Source: CAZWCE01 sp964632505
GTDB lineage: Bacteria > Planctomycetota > Planctomycetia > Pirellulales > Thermoguttaceae
NCBI GenBank assembly: GCA_964632505.1
Contig: CAZWCE010000015.1
Location: 31,589 to 95,588, forward strand
Direction: 5' to 3'
DNA: 64,000 bases
Shown here: positions 16,922 through 26,171 of the stretch, in pieces
How the letters are laid out: each line of letters starts with the position of its first letter
How positions within the stretch are numbered: position 1 is the stretch's first letter
Program-made: the position numbers and the translations under genes
The notes under the pieces: model-generated
What the model was told of the DNA's origin: nothing
What the model saw: only the letters and a program-made list of their open reading frames with translations
Database searches by the model: none

Positions 16922-19885
16922 ATGATGCCACGGAAGCTGACCCCCATTCTGTTGTTGGTAACGATCACCCTGGTCCCGCATGGAATCGTGCTCGGACAAT
17001 CCGCTCAGAGCGCAGGCGGCGCCAAACCCAGGCTGAATCTCTTTCCTTCATTCAATCAGAACCCGCCCCAGCCTCAACAACACTCGCAACACCAACAAGC
17101 GGCGACACCGCAATATCAGCATCCGCAGCAGCCACAGCATCAACAACATCAACATCAGCACGCGCCGAGGCAGCAGCATTCCCAAACTCCTTCACTCTGG
17201 GGAACGCTCCAGCGGAGTCTGAAGTCGATCCAACTTCCCGGCAACGGAGGCCGACAGCAACAGCATCACGGAGTTTTTCAACCGGGACAAACGCCGACGC
17301 GTCACGCCCCGAGTCCTTCAAGGCATCCTTCCTATTCCGCCTCATCCGGTTCTTCGGGAAAACGCCTCACCCCGCCGCAACCGCGTGCGCCGTCGAGCCG
17401 AACCGGACGTTCCGATCGTTCGCAGACCATCTCCCAATTGGAAGGAAACGCCGATCTGCCCCGGGCTGCGAGAAATACATCGACGAAAAGTGAGAGCGAC
17501 GAAGAAACCTCCCGAGAGCGCTCCCGTTCCGGCGATGAGGATCCTTCCACCAGCCGCCTCTATGAACGACTGAAATCGATGCGTCAATCGGTCTTCAGCC
17601 ATCCCGACGACGGCAACGACAAGGAGGACCTGTTCGCCGACATGCCTCCCATGGAGCCCGAGAAAAAATCGCCCACCTTGGCGGAGAAAACCAAGCCGAG
17701 CGCCGAGGAAACAGAGCCCGACCGAACTCCTTCCTCCATTCTCGCGAGCGAATCGGACCAAAGCTCGAAACGGGCGGCCTCCCCTGCTGAGGAAACGGCT
17801 CCCACCGAGGCGACCCCACCACAAACGGTATCACGCGAACCGGAGCCCCCCGCTCCCGGGAATATTGCGGAAAAACAAACCGACGCTCAATCGATCGAGA
17901 CGACCCCACAAACGCTGACGACCCAACAGCAACAAGCACCGAAACAGCTTTCCACCGAACCGCAAACGGTGAAAACTTCTCGCCCATCGAGCGAACCGAC
18001 GCACCTCCCCGATTCCCGGGAAATCAACGGCCCGTCGTTGGCCAAAGACAATGCTTCTTCCGAGCCGACGTCGAAAAATTCTCCCCGGAAAGCCCATCCC
18101 CTGCGAAATGAAGGCCGGCCCGAAAAAGTCGCCGACACCCGATCGCGTGACACGCGCGAACTGCTGGTCACCCGGGAAAGTCCCATCTTGCGGGTCGCCA
18201 CCATGGGTCCGCGACAAATCATCATCGGCCACGAATCGGCCTATCAGGTGAAAGTTCAGAACGACAGTCCCGTCGCCGCCGAAGATGTCACTTTGCGGAT
18301 CGATCTCCCGGTCTGGACCGACATCCAAGGGGCCGAAGTGAGCATCGGGGCCACCAACGTGACCCCCGCCGATCAATCGAACCATACATTTTTTTGGAAA
18401 ATCGGCCGACTCCAAGGCAAGGAGGAAGAGCTGCTCGTTTTGCACCTCATTCCGCGACAGAGCAAGCCGTTCGATTTGAAAGTAGAATGGGATTTCCGGC
18501 AATCGACGTCGCAAGCGATGATCGAGGTGCAGGAACCGAAGATCGAGATGTTCCTTGAAGGTCCCGATGAAGTGCTTTGGGGCCAGGAGGAAGTCTATCG
18601 CCTGCATGTAAAGAATTCGGGTACCGGCATGGCCGAATCGGTGGAACTCGCGCTCGCGCCGATCGGCAGCGACGACAAACTCGCCGCCACTCATACCCTC
18701 GAAGCGCTCGGCGCCGGCGATGAAAAAGTACTCGAAGTCGCCGTGACGCCCAGGGAATCGGGGTTCCTGGTCATCAACGTCCAGGCGAAAGCTCCTCACG
18801 GATTAGAGTCGAAAACCACCAAGAAAGTGATGGTACGCCGTCCGGAACTGGTCGTTTCGGTCGATGCACCGCCGATCGAATTTGTGGGAAGTCAGCTTAC
18901 CTATCAGATTCATGTCCGCAATGTGGGCAACGCCCCGGCCACCAACGTCGAAATCGTCGCCGGCATTCCACTCATCGCCAAATACATCGCCAACAGCGAC
19001 AACGGGCGCATTTTACCCACCAAGAATCAAATCATCTGGCAGAAGAACACCCTGGAACCGTCGAGTGAAAAGACGTTCACATTGACCTGTGAGCTCAAAC
19101 GCGAAGGCAGCTCCGCATTGGAAGTGACCAGCACGGCCGATTGCGGTCTCCGCGCCACCGCCCAGGCGGAAGTCAGCGTCCAGGCGATCGCCGACCTCTC
19201 CCTCGACGTGACCGATCCTTCCGGTGCCGTGGCGGTGGGGAAAGATGCCGAATACCTGCTCACCGTCACCAACCGAGGAACCAAGGGGGCGGAAGATATC
19301 GAGATCGTCGCGTTTTTCTCCCGAGGGATCGAGCCGGTCCATGCCGAAGGCGGCATGTGCAACATCACCGACGGACAGGTCGTCTTCGAAAAAATTCCGG
19401 TCCTCTCGGCGGGGCAAACGATCACCTACAAGATCCGTGCCAGGGCCGATCAGCCGGGCAACCACAAATTCCGGGCCGAGCTGATCTGCACGACTCTGGA
19501 TACCCATCTGATGGGTGAAGAAACGACCCACTTCTACGCCGCCACGCCGAGCACCAAGCCCCCGGCCAAGATCGCCTCCCGTCAAAACGGCGACTCGGAA
19601 AAGACCGAAAAAGAGCAGCCTCAAGGCGGAACGAATCAAAACTTGGGCGGGCAAGAACCGTCGCAAACGCCCTCACCGAATCAGCCTCCGCCTCGAACGC
19701 TGCCCTCGCAGTCCTCTTCGGGCGAGCCGGCCTCCACGCTCCCTTCCCGGAATCCGCAGCCACTGGAGTCCGGAACTTCATCCGGCGGGGCGGCAAACTC
19801 ACCGAATCGTTCCAACCGGAGCGCAATTCAGCCGGATCGCCCGGTTCCCTTCCAAACCCTGGGGGCGCCGCCGAGCCATCAGTAA
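16922..19885 (+). CDS. Large secreted DUF11/CARDB-type repeat protein with His/Gln-rich N-terminus
   Basis: A 987-residue exported protein with a signal peptide (PILLLVTITLVPHGIVLGQS). Residues about 40-90 are very rich in His, Gln and Pro (QHQQHQHQHAPRQQHS). Residues 90-400 are low-complexity Ser/Pro/Glu sequence. From about residue 420 there are three to four immunoglobulin-like modules of the DUF11 type: YQVKVQNDSPVAAEDVTLRI, YRLHVKNSGTGMAESVELAL, YQIHVRNVGNAPATNVEIVA, YLLTVTNRGTKGAEDIEIVA. The last 120 residues are again Pro/Ser-rich. Such proteins are common in planctomycetes, and an envelope or extracellular structural role is inferred. It ends just before a strong terminator. Confidence 0.82.
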   Translation: MMPRKLTPILLLVTITLVPHGIVLGQSAQSAGGAKPRLNLFPSFNQNPPQPQQHSQHQQAATPQYQHPQQPQHQQHQHQHAPRQQHSQTPSLWGTLQRSLKSIQLPGNGGRQQQHHGVFQPGQTPTRHAPSPSRHPSYSASSGSSGKRLTPPQPRAPSSRTGRSDRSQTISQLEGNADLPRAARNTSTKSESDEETSRERSRSGDEDPSTSRLYERLKSMRQSVFSHPDDGNDKEDLFADMPPMEPEKKSPTLAEKTKPSAEETEPDRTPSSILASESDQSSKRAASPAEETAPTEATPPQTVSREPEPPAPGNIAEKQTDAQSIETTPQTLTTQQQQAPKQLSTEPQTVKTSRPSSEPTHLPDSREINGPSLAKDNASSEPTSKNSPRKAHPLRNEGRPEKVADTRSRDTRELLVTRESPILRVATMGPRQIIIGHESAYQVKVQNDSPVAAEDVTLRIDLPVWTDIQGAEVSIGATNVTPADQSNHTFFWKIGRLQGKEEELLVLHLIPRQSKPFDLKVEWDFRQSTSQAMIEVQEPKIEMFLEGPDEVLWGQEEVYRLHVKNSGTGMAESVELALAPIGSDDKLAATHTLEALGAGDEKVLEVAVTPRESGFLVINVQAKAPHGLESKTTKKVMVRRPELVVSVDAPPIEFVGSQLTYQIHVRNVGNAPATNVEIVAGIPLIAKYIANSDNGRILPTKNQIIWQKNTLEPSSEKTFTLTCELKREGSSALEVTSTADCGLRATAQAEVSVQAIADLSLDVTDPSGAVAVGKDAEYLLTVTNRGTKGAEDIEIVAFFSRGIEPVHAEGGMCNITDGQVVFEKIPVLSAGQTITYKIRARADQPGNHKFRAELICTTLDTHLMGEETTHFYAATPSTKPPAKIASRQNGDSEKTEKEQPQGGTNQNLGGQEPSQTPSPNQPPPRTLPSQSSSGEPASTLPSRNPQPLESGTSSGGAANSPNRSNRSAIQPDRPVPFQTLGAPPSHQ

Positions 19886-19942
19886 GAATCACTCAGCCCC
19901 GTCAAGTAGAACGGCAAGAGGATTGGACGGATGATCCGAACG

Positions 19943-19969
19943 GGCCGATCGTTTTCGATCGGCCTTTTT
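19943..19969 (+). terminator. Intrinsic terminator of the DUF11-type gene
   Basis: A perfect 9-base stem GGCCGATCG (19943-19951), loop TTTT, CGATCGGCC (19956-19964), then TTTTT, 57 bases after the stop codon. Confidence 0.9.
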
Positions 19970-20003
19970 GACGCCGAAAGGGGCATTCCCGATCGCCGCC
20001 GAA

Positions 20004-20267
20004 TCAAACGCGGCTTCCCAGGCTACCGAACCAAATTCCAATCAGGGCCGCTACGACCACCGACACACTGTAGATCAAGGTATCGGCTCCGAAATAGTTG
20101 ATCACTTCGGCAATCGAAGCCACCGCGATGAGCATTCCCGCCGTCGCGATGGCTCCGAGCAGACGCGAAATCCGCCGAAGTATCCTCTTCAGTTCCGGAT
20201 CCGCCGACTGCGAAGCCGCTTCCTTCACCTCAGTGGTCGTTTCATGGGTAGATTCCTGTTCGCTCAT
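20004..20267 (-). CDS. Small membrane protein, uncharacterised
   Basis: An 87-residue protein with a charged N-terminal 35 residues (ESTHETTTEVKEAASQ) and two predicted membrane segments: LGAIATAGMLIAVASIAEVI and LIYSVSVVVAALIGIWFGSL. It begins in an ATGA overlap with the stop of the DUF1080 gene, so the two are co-transcribed and probably translationally coupled. No family recognised. Confidence 0.7.
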   Translation of the reverse strand: MSEQESTHETTTEVKEAASQSADPELKRILRRISRLLGAIATAGMLIAVASIAEVINYFGADTLIYSVSVVVAALIGIWFGSLGSRV

Positions 20268-21124
20268 CTCGTGGCCTCCTTCGTCTCGCCTTTGAAAACT
20301 CGCACGGCCGGTTCTTCGATCGCTTCTCCTTCTCCCGGCCGGAGCGGACGGATCGTCACATTGCGATACGCGACTGGACCGTGATCGCCCTGGAGCATCA
20401 AAGGACCGAACGGCTTTTCGTCGCGAAAGGCGGCCGCCCGCGTAGGACCGGTCACCTCGACATGATCGTGCACCAAGACGCCGTTATGCAAAACACGCAG
20501 AAATTCGGCGTTCTCGATCTTTTCGCCCTCCGCATTGAAACGCGGGGCGCGGAACCAAATGTCGAAAATCTGCCACTCGCCCGGCGGGAGCGCCGCATTC
20601 TCACGAGGGGGATATCCTTCGAACCCCATGCCTTTGCCTTCCGGGGTGGTCCGCCAGCGCTGGTAGATCCCCCCCGCATCGCTGTAATGAGGATCCTCCA
20701 CGCCCCAACTGTCGAGAATCTGGATCTCGTAGCGTCCTTGCAAGTACACGCCCGAGTTGGAATTCTCAGGAACCATCCACTCGACATGCAGGTAGACGTC
20801 GCCGTGTTCGAGCTTCGAAAAAAGATTGACCGTTCTTCCTGTCTTTCCGTTCACCGCGACACCGTCTCCCGGCGTGGTTCGAAAACGTTTCGGGTCTTCC
20901 GGCGAAAGGAAAACGTTGCCCACGATCTCCCACTCGCCCGAATCTTGACGCCAATGCGAAAGATCGTCGCCGATCAGCGAGATCACCTCAGCGGGATCCT
21001 CCAGCTTCAAGGACTCTTCCGAGGGGGGCTGCCCCACCGAGACACCTTCAAAAAGCAAGAGCATCAAAACACTACTCGATAAGCACCACACGGCCTTTTT
21101 CTCCGCATCGGAAAATGCACGCAT
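20264..21124 (-). CDS. Secreted DUF1080 (3-keto-disaccharide hydrolase domain) protein
   Basis: A 286-residue exported protein with an N-terminal signal segment (WCLSSSVLMLLLFEGVSVGQ). The rest is one DUF1080 jelly-roll domain: LSHWRQDSGEWEIVGNVF, FSKLEHGDVYLHVEWMVPEN, SNSGVYLQGRYEIQILDSWG, DAGGIYQRW and GEWQIFDIWFRAPRF. Members of this family, greatly expanded in planctomycetes and Bacteroidetes, hydrolyse 3-keto-glycosides; the substrate here is unknown. The start at 21124 is preceded by GGAGATAGGAG. It overlaps the downstream small membrane protein by four bases. Confidence 0.87.
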   Translation of the reverse strand: MRAFSDAEKKAVWCLSSSVLMLLLFEGVSVGQPPSEESLKLEDPAEVISLIGDDLSHWRQDSGEWEIVGNVFLSPEDPKRFRTTPGDGVAVNGKTGRTVNLFSKLEHGDVYLHVEWMVPENSNSGVYLQGRYEIQILDSWGVEDPHYSDAGGIYQRWRTTPEGKGMGFEGYPPRENAALPPGEWQIFDIWFRAPRFNAEGEKIENAEFLRVLHNGVLVHDHVEVTGPTRAAAFRDEKPFGPLMLQGDHGPVAYRNVTIRPLRPGEGEAIEEPAVRVFKGETKEATR

Positions 21125-21482
21125 CTCCTATCTCCTGTATTCTTTCAGTCTTTCGAGGCTCATGTTCTCCTTCCTCCCCCATTCACCCGGAATGGGATTC
21201 CTCAACCACTCGACATACGCGGTCGGGGGGTTCCTGAACCATCCGACTCATTGCTTCCGGATTCGTGCCGCCCGCATCAAGTGCCTCACAATATAACACA
21301 GCCGGTGGAAGTTTTCCATCCACGGAGGTTCGCCGGGAAGAAACGTCAAAGTAGAAAATCAATATTCCCTCTCGAAAAGGTTTTTCCTATACTCCAACCT
21401 CACCGACAAGTCGTTTTCCAAACCATGCCAACGGTCAACCCCTTGGCGGAAGTTCCTTTTATTTCAGAAACATCCGGTTTCC
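21125..21482. other. Divergent intergenic region, DUF1080 gene and lipoprotein gene
   Basis: A 358-base non-coding stretch. A TATACT at 21388-21393 could be the -10 box of the plus-strand lipoprotein gene, but no good -35 lies at the right distance. No RNA gene or terminator seen. Confidence 0.35.
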
Positions 21483-22724
21483 ATGCTCCAGCGATACCCG
21501 AGCGACACCAACGACTTCCTCCCGTTTCCGAAACGCTACGGCGTACTCCGCCGAAGAATCTCGAGCCGCTTTTTCACGATTTTTTTGGGATCGGCTTTCT
21601 TGGCTGTGGGAATACTCTCCGGCTGCGGGACGACGAAATACACCGACACTTCACGGACAGCCACCGAACAGTTGCTCTTGAGCAACGCGATGGACCAAGC
21701 CGTCAATCAGCTCGATCTCCGGGCTCTGGCGAACAAGAAGGTCTACGTGAACGACGACCCGATCGCCAAGGCGACCGACTCTGATTACCTTGTCAGCCTG
21801 ATCCGACAACACACCGCCGCCAGCGGGGGGCTGATTTGCGACAAGGAAGAAGACGCCGACTACATCCTCGAAATCCGCTCCGGAGCGATCGGCACCGATC
21901 ACCATGATCTCCTCTACGGGATCCCCGCCGTCCAGGTCCCCGCTCCCCTGGCCATGATGGGGACCGGCGGATCCATCCCCCAGATTCCCGAAATTCCACT
22001 CATCAAAAAGACGAAGCAGACCGGAGTCGTGAAGGTCTCGTTATTTGCCTACAATCGACACACCGGAAGCCCCATCTGGCAATCGGGGAACATCCCTTCG
22101 GAAAGCAAGGCGAAATCGCTTTGGGTCTTCGGAGCCGGCCCCTTCCAAAAAGGAAACATATACGAAGGGACCAGTTTCGCCGGTCAGAAGATCCTCCCCG
22201 ATATCGAATTGGTCGATCTCCGCAAAGGGAAACAATCCAAGAGGCAGCTCGATTTGACCAGCGAAGCATATTTCATCGAGCCGAAATCGCTGAAGGAATC
22301 CACGCAGATCGCTTCGCCGGAGACACCGGAAAAAGTATCGAAGAAAGAAAGCAATCCTCCGGCGAAAAACGCCGTAGCCCAAAAGCCGCCGGGCAATTCT
22401 TCTCCCCCGAAAGAAGAGGCCCGCATCGTTTCGGTCCCGAAGATATCTCAAGAAACCTCACCGCCGGCCGCTCCGCAAGAGCCGGCTCCCTCGCTGGAAC
22501 ACCCTGAAATCGCCGCCGAAATCGACGACGATGCCCGGCGTCGCCTTCCCGTTCCCAGCCAATACGGACCTCCCCCGGCCCTGCCATCCGATCACCCGCT
22601 CTCCCGGTCGCAAAATCCCGCCTATTCCAGCACACCGCCTCCCTGGCAACAACCATCCCCTGGTGGATCATTCCAGCCGAATGCCCCATCCTACACACCG
22701 GGGAGCACACAGTACGCACGGTAA
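21483..22724 (+). CDS. Lipoprotein, planctomycete family (DUF6655-like)
   Basis: A 413-residue protein with an extended basic N-terminus, then a hydrophobic segment and lipobox ILSGC at about residue 48. The conserved part, residues 50-265, includes TTKYTDTSRTATEQLLLSNAMD, which resembles the DUF6655 family of planctomycete lipoproteins (from memory, not checked), and QSGNIPSESKAKSLWVFGAGPF. Residues 280-413 are a Pro/Ser/Glu-rich tail. It probably sits in the envelope. The start at 21483 is the only ATG upstream of the lipobox. Function unknown. Confidence 0.75.
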   Translation: MLQRYPSDTNDFLPFPKRYGVLRRRISSRFFTIFLGSAFLAVGILSGCGTTKYTDTSRTATEQLLLSNAMDQAVNQLDLRALANKKVYVNDDPIAKATDSDYLVSLIRQHTAASGGLICDKEEDADYILEIRSGAIGTDHHDLLYGIPAVQVPAPLAMMGTGGSIPQIPEIPLIKKTKQTGVVKVSLFAYNRHTGSPIWQSGNIPSESKAKSLWVFGAGPFQKGNIYEGTSFAGQKILPDIELVDLRKGKQSKRQLDLTSEAYFIEPKSLKESTQIASPETPEKVSKKESNPPAKNAVAQKPPGNSSPPKEEARIVSVPKISQETSPPAAPQEPAPSLEHPEIAAEIDDDARRRLPVPSQYGPPPALPSDHPLSRSQNPAYSSTPPPWQQPSPGGSFQPNAPSYTPGSTQYAR

Positions 22725-22805
22725 TCTTCACGAGTTCACACTCGGCGGAAAAATCGAAACGCTTCAAGAGAGACAAGGGCGGAAAGCCGTTTCGTCAACA
22801 GTCCG

Positions 22806-24011
22806 TCACGGCGAAGTCGGCTTGACGGTCTTTTCTTCGAGAGAGAAAAGCTCCAGAGGCTGATCATCGCGGGGATCGGCGATGCCGAGAGCGTATTTGC
22901 CCGCCAGAAGATCGTCGACCACATTCCCGACGACCTCTTTCCGCCACCCTTGATCGAGCTTCGGCCGATGCTTCGCCGGAAGATACCCCAGCCGGCTGGC
23001 GGCCAGCTCCCGAATATCGGTGGTCGTCCCGACCAGGCCGGAGGAAAGCGACTGATTCCGGCAGATGCAGCCCAAAGCGGAAAAGAGAAATTGACCCAAC
23101 AGCGGGAACTGGGGATAAGTCGCGGCGGTCGCCTGCTTGGGAAGTTTCTCCTCGGAAAGATCGAGCCCCTTCTGGATCGCTTCGGAGATCGCCTCCAGAT
23201 GCTTCTTCAAATCGGAACGGTGCAGCCCGCGGACGGCACGAATCCGTTTGGGATCGGCCGTTCGGCGCCGAGCCATTTCGACGATCAAGTCATTACGCAA
23301 CACCCGCGAGGGCGGACAATTCCGTTCCTGGGCGATTCGATCGCGCCACAGCCACAGTTCCCGCACGATCGCCAACTCTCGTCGTCGCATGGAGCCGATC
23401 CCGGAGGTCGACCGCCACCGGGCGACCACCAGATCGTTTTTCAGGCGAGCGCGAAGCGTGGCGAACTCTTCCTCGTACCACCCCATTCGCCCGGCTGAGA
23501 GGAGCATCTGCTGGAGGGTGGCCGCCATCTGATGCAGATAGCGCACGTCGTTGATCGCGTACTCGATTTGCCGTTGGCTCAGTGGACGCCGCCGCCAGTC
23601 GGTTCGCGTCTCTCCCTTGGGAAGATCGATCCCCACCAGACGACTGACAAGGGTACGAAAGCCGGCCGGATACTCGATGCCCACAAACCCCGCGGCGAGT
23701 TGTACATCGAAAACCCGCTCGGGAATCTTCCCCACTCCCAAATAGCAAAATTCCATTTCGCTCCGCCCGGCATGGACGATCACTTCGCGATCTTTTCCGA
23801 CCAGAAGCTCCCAGAACGGGGTGAGATCCTCCACGGCCAATGCGTCGATCATCGCCATTTCTCGGCCCGTGGCCACCTGGATCAGGCAAAGTTGCGGCCG
23901 GTAGCGTCCCTCGGAAATGAATTCAGTATCAAAGGCGATTCGATCTTCGGGATCAACGCGGGCCACGAATGCCGCCAGTTGTTCGCGACTGTCGATCATT
24001 GCATAAGACAC
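22806..24011 (-). CDS. rnd: Ribonuclease D (DEDDy exonuclease with HRDC domain)
   Basis: A 401-residue 3'-5' exoribonuclease acting in tRNA 3' maturation or RNA turnover. Exo I is AFDTEF (Asp28, Glu30), Exo III is YAINDVRYL (Tyr and Asp of DEDDy), and between them come ERVFDVQLAAGF and TRTDWRRRPLS as in E. coli RNase D. An HRDC-like helical domain follows (LWLWRDRIAQERNCPPSRVL). Odd: the Exo II position, Asp in E. coli (HAGSEDLEVF), is Glu85 here (HAGRSEMEFC). A GTG start at 24011 has a GAGG upstream; ATG at 23999 is the alternative. Confidence 0.87.
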   Translation of the reverse strand: MSYAMIDSREQLAAFVARVDPEDRIAFDTEFISEGRYRPQLCLIQVATGREMAMIDALAVEDLTPFWELLVGKDREVIVHAGRSEMEFCYLGVGKIPERVFDVQLAAGFVGIEYPAGFRTLVSRLVGIDLPKGETRTDWRRRPLSQRQIEYAINDVRYLHQMAATLQQMLLSAGRMGWYEEEFATLRARLKNDLVVARWRSTSGIGSMRRRELAIVRELWLWRDRIAQERNCPPSRVLRNDLIVEMARRRTADPKRIRAVRGLHRSDLKKHLEAISEAIQKGLDLSEEKLPKQATAATYPQFPLLGQFLFSALGCICRNQSLSSGLVGTTTDIRELAASRLGYLPAKHRPKLDQGWRKEVVGNVVDDLLAGKYALGIADPRDDQPLELFSLEEKTVKPTSP

Positions 24012-24472
24012 GGACCAACCTCACTCTCCGAAACGGGACTCATCGACCTCGCCTCCGCGAGGCTCTTTCCTTTGTTCCCCAGGAGGGAAACCTTCATCGT
24101 ACTCGGAACCCGCTGATGCGGAAAGGGTGCCTCTGGCGATTCTCAGAGGAAAAAGGCATGGCGATGACCGGAATCGGCATCATCATGTGGAAGCGATCTT
24201 CGATCCAACGGAATTTACCAGGAAACCAGACCAGAAAGACCTCCAGTCACAAAGCATCCCCCCTGCGATAGAGAAACGCTCACCTGGATGGATACGCAAA
24301 AGGTGTCGTGAAAAAGCGCAAGAGAGAATCAGCAGAAACATAACCACACAACCTTTGCATAAAGACACCCCCACTGGAGACCACCCTTTTTGCGCATACG
24401 ATTTATTTTTAACTGTTTTTTGTCTTTTTTCCTGATTTCCCCCACTAATAACCTAGAATCACCCCCCACCTC
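24012..24472. other. Gene-free stretch upstream of the structured leader
   Basis: No gene can be supported here. The ORFs present have low-complexity, shadow-like translations. The last 100 bases become pyrimidine-rich and A/T-rich before the TTGACA box at 24473. Confidence 0.4.
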
Positions 24473-24500
24473 TTGACAGCATGCATTTTTTCACTAAAAC
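24473..24500 (+). promoter_or_regulatory. Probable promoter of the structured leader and small gene
   Basis: A perfect -35 TTGACA at 24473-24478, then 16 bases and TAAAAC at 24495-24500 (4 of 6 match). Start would be near 24507. The region around it is A/T-rich against a GC-rich background. Confidence 0.45.
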
Positions 24501-24506
24501 ATAATG

Positions 24507-24771
24507 CTGATGTTTCTTATGAATCGAAATACTCGATTCCGGAGAACATCACGGCAAACAGCCGCTGCAACGAACGGCGTCTCCTTCATCCGGAGACATC
24601 CCCGGCATTTTCACGCCGGCGGCCTGTTTATTTCCCTCTCGTGTGAGAAGCCCCTCGTCGTGAATCAATGAAGGGGCCCAGAAAACGCCGAGAGGTTACC
24701 GTCCGCCTGGAAGCACGAACCAGGCTCCTAACTCCATAACATAATTAAAGTTATGACAAGGAGGTTTCATC
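24507..24771 (+). promoter_or_regulatory. Hairpin-rich 5' leader, possible cis-regulatory RNA
   Basis: A leader of about 265 bases with a series of local perfect stems: CGGC/GCCG at 24552-24564, GTCTCC/GGAGAC at 24579-24597, CCGGC/GCCGG at 24602-24619, CCCCT/AGGGG at 24651-24676, GCCTGG/CCAGGC at 24705-24725, and CATAAC/GTTATG at 24735-24755. The last stem ends directly before the ribosome-binding site AAGGAGG, so it could gate translation of the small protein that follows. No known riboswitch class was recognised by eye. Confidence 0.4.
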
Positions 24772-25008
24772 GTGCCCAAATCGATTCTCGAAGCCATCAA
24801 ATCCGGAGAATGGGATTACGAGCCCAACAGCGTCGCCGGAGAGCATTTCGACCATACCGAAGCGATGCCCGGTTCTAAAGCCAAAGTCAGCGTCATGGCC
24901 GATCGTATTCGAAAGGGTCATCCACTCTGGCACCCGAAAGATCGTGAAGAACTCAAAGAAATGCCCGCCCATATCGTGGAATACGACGGGCGAAAGAAAC
25001 CCCGCTGA
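24772..25008 (+). CDS. Small conserved-looking hydrophilic protein, uncharacterised
   Basis: A 78-residue soluble protein starting with GTG behind a strong AAGGAGG. The sequence is highly charged, with MPKSILEAIKSGEWDYEP at the N-terminus and GHPLWHPKDREELKEMPAHI in the second half. No family is recognised and there are no membrane segments. The strong ribosome-binding site, structured leader and clear terminator argue that it is real and well expressed. Confidence 0.75.
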   Translation: MPKSILEAIKSGEWDYEPNSVAGEHFDHTEAMPGSKAKVSVMADRIRKGHPLWHPKDREELKEMPAHIVEYDGRKKPR

Positions 25009-25111
25009 GAAGGATGGTTTTCGCGACGGCCCATGGCGGCAACCATGGCCACGAATGGAATCGCCTCACGAGAAAGACCGAAAACCATTCTCCAGGAGAA
25101 GATAATGCGCG

Positions 25112-25149
25112 AGGCTTGCCTCCGAATGGTCGGGGGCGAGCCTTTTTTT
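25112..25149 (+). terminator. Intrinsic terminator of the small gene
   Basis: Stem AGGCTTGCC (25112-25120) pairs with GGCGAGCCT (25135-25143, one G-U pair) and runs into seven T, about 105 bases after the stop codon. Confidence 0.75.
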
Positions 25150-25168
25150 CGACCATCCCGGTGAGTCG

Positions 25169-25945
25169 TTACCGGTCGTTTCTTTCTTCCTTCGGGTCCC
25201 CTCCCAACGGCAATCCCAATCCCTTGAGCGCTTTGGTGGCTCTTCTCCAAACCAAGCGGGCCTGGAGCTGATCCTTAAACCGTCGGACTTTCTCGTACTC
25301 TTCCGGGGAAACCTCCTGCCGGATCCTTTCCATCACTTGGTTCAGATCGCCGAGCATCTCCACCACGGAAGGGGCCTCTTTGCCGACCTCCTCGAGGTAT
25401 TCGAAATAGAAGGTCTCCCACCAATCCATTTCTTCGGCGGCCTGGTCCAAAAGATGCGTTTTTTCGATTTCACCAGCCGAATGATACTCTTTCGCCCGCT
25501 CGCGGAACCAGAGACGGACCATCAGGCGTGCATTCTGGTCGGCCATCCCCTCTTCTTTGCCGAAGTCTTCGGAATACTTCTTCTCCAGCTCGGAGAGATT
25601 CACCTCGGGTTTCATGCCGGAATCGGGCCCCAGAAGAGTCGTGAACCGTTCCAGTAACTCGCGATGCACCTCGGGCGATTGTTGGTGGAAATCTCGAAAG
25701 ACCAACCACTGACGCAATAAACCGAGGTCGGCCGTTTCGGGATGCATCGGCCCGAAGACCGGAATCGCCCAGACCGCAAGAACGATGCCCAGAACCAACA
25801 GCGACGAAAGCGGCAGCAGGATGAGGAGGCGAAAAATCCATTTTCGCTGCCGGGAAGGTCGTTTCGGCCCGGACTCGGAAGTCGATTCGGCGGAAATCTC
25901 CCCATGTCGGGTTGAAGAAACGATTTCAGAGCGAGATGTCGTCAT
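25169..25945 (-). CDS. Single-pass membrane protein with helical domain, uncharacterised
   Basis: About 258 residues from the ATG at 25945. In-frame starts at 25987 and 26035 also exist, none with a clear ribosome-binding site. A basic stretch (PKRPSRQRKW) precedes one membrane segment (IFRLLILLPLSSLLVLGIVL). The remaining 190 residues are hydrophilic and helical, rich in Glu and Arg (SELEKKYSEDFGKEEGMADQ, YEKVRRFKDQLQARLVWRRA). The topology suggests an N-in anchor with a periplasmic or cytosolic helical domain. It is transcribed divergently from the next secreted protein. No family recognised. Confidence 0.65.
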   Translation of the reverse strand: MTTSRSEIVSSTRHGEISAESTSESGPKRPSRQRKWIFRLLILLPLSSLLVLGIVLAVWAIPVFGPMHPETADLGLLRQWLVFRDFHQQSPEVHRELLERFTTLLGPDSGMKPEVNLSELEKKYSEDFGKEEGMADQNARLMVRLWFRERAKEYHSAGEIEKTHLLDQAAEEMDWWETFYFEYLEEVGKEAPSVVEMLGDLNQVMERIRQEVSPEEYEKVRRFKDQLQARLVWRRATKALKGLGLPLGGDPKEERNDR

Positions 25946-26089
25946 AAGAAGGCGAGTACCGTTAAAGGGGCGATCCAATTTTGTCATGATTCGCAAAGCT
26001 TCACGAGAATGGGCCGGATCCGCATCCTCTTTCATTCATGCGCACGAACATGGAAAATGGTTCGGAATAATTTCCACAGAAAGTGAACC

Positions 26090-26118
26090 TTTACAAACTC
26101 GAACATTCAATATATACA
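26090..26118 (+). promoter_or_regulatory. Sigma70-like promoter of the secreted Ser/Pro-rich protein gene
   Basis: TTTACA (26090-26095), a 17-base spacer and TATACA (26113-26118) predict a start near 26125, just before the ATG at 26172. This rules out the much longer in-frame ORF that begins at 25785. Confidence 0.55.
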
Positions 26119-26171
26119 ATAAAGACGGTGTTTTGAAAAGGATAGCCGAAGCTCCATTTTCCGAGGATGTC

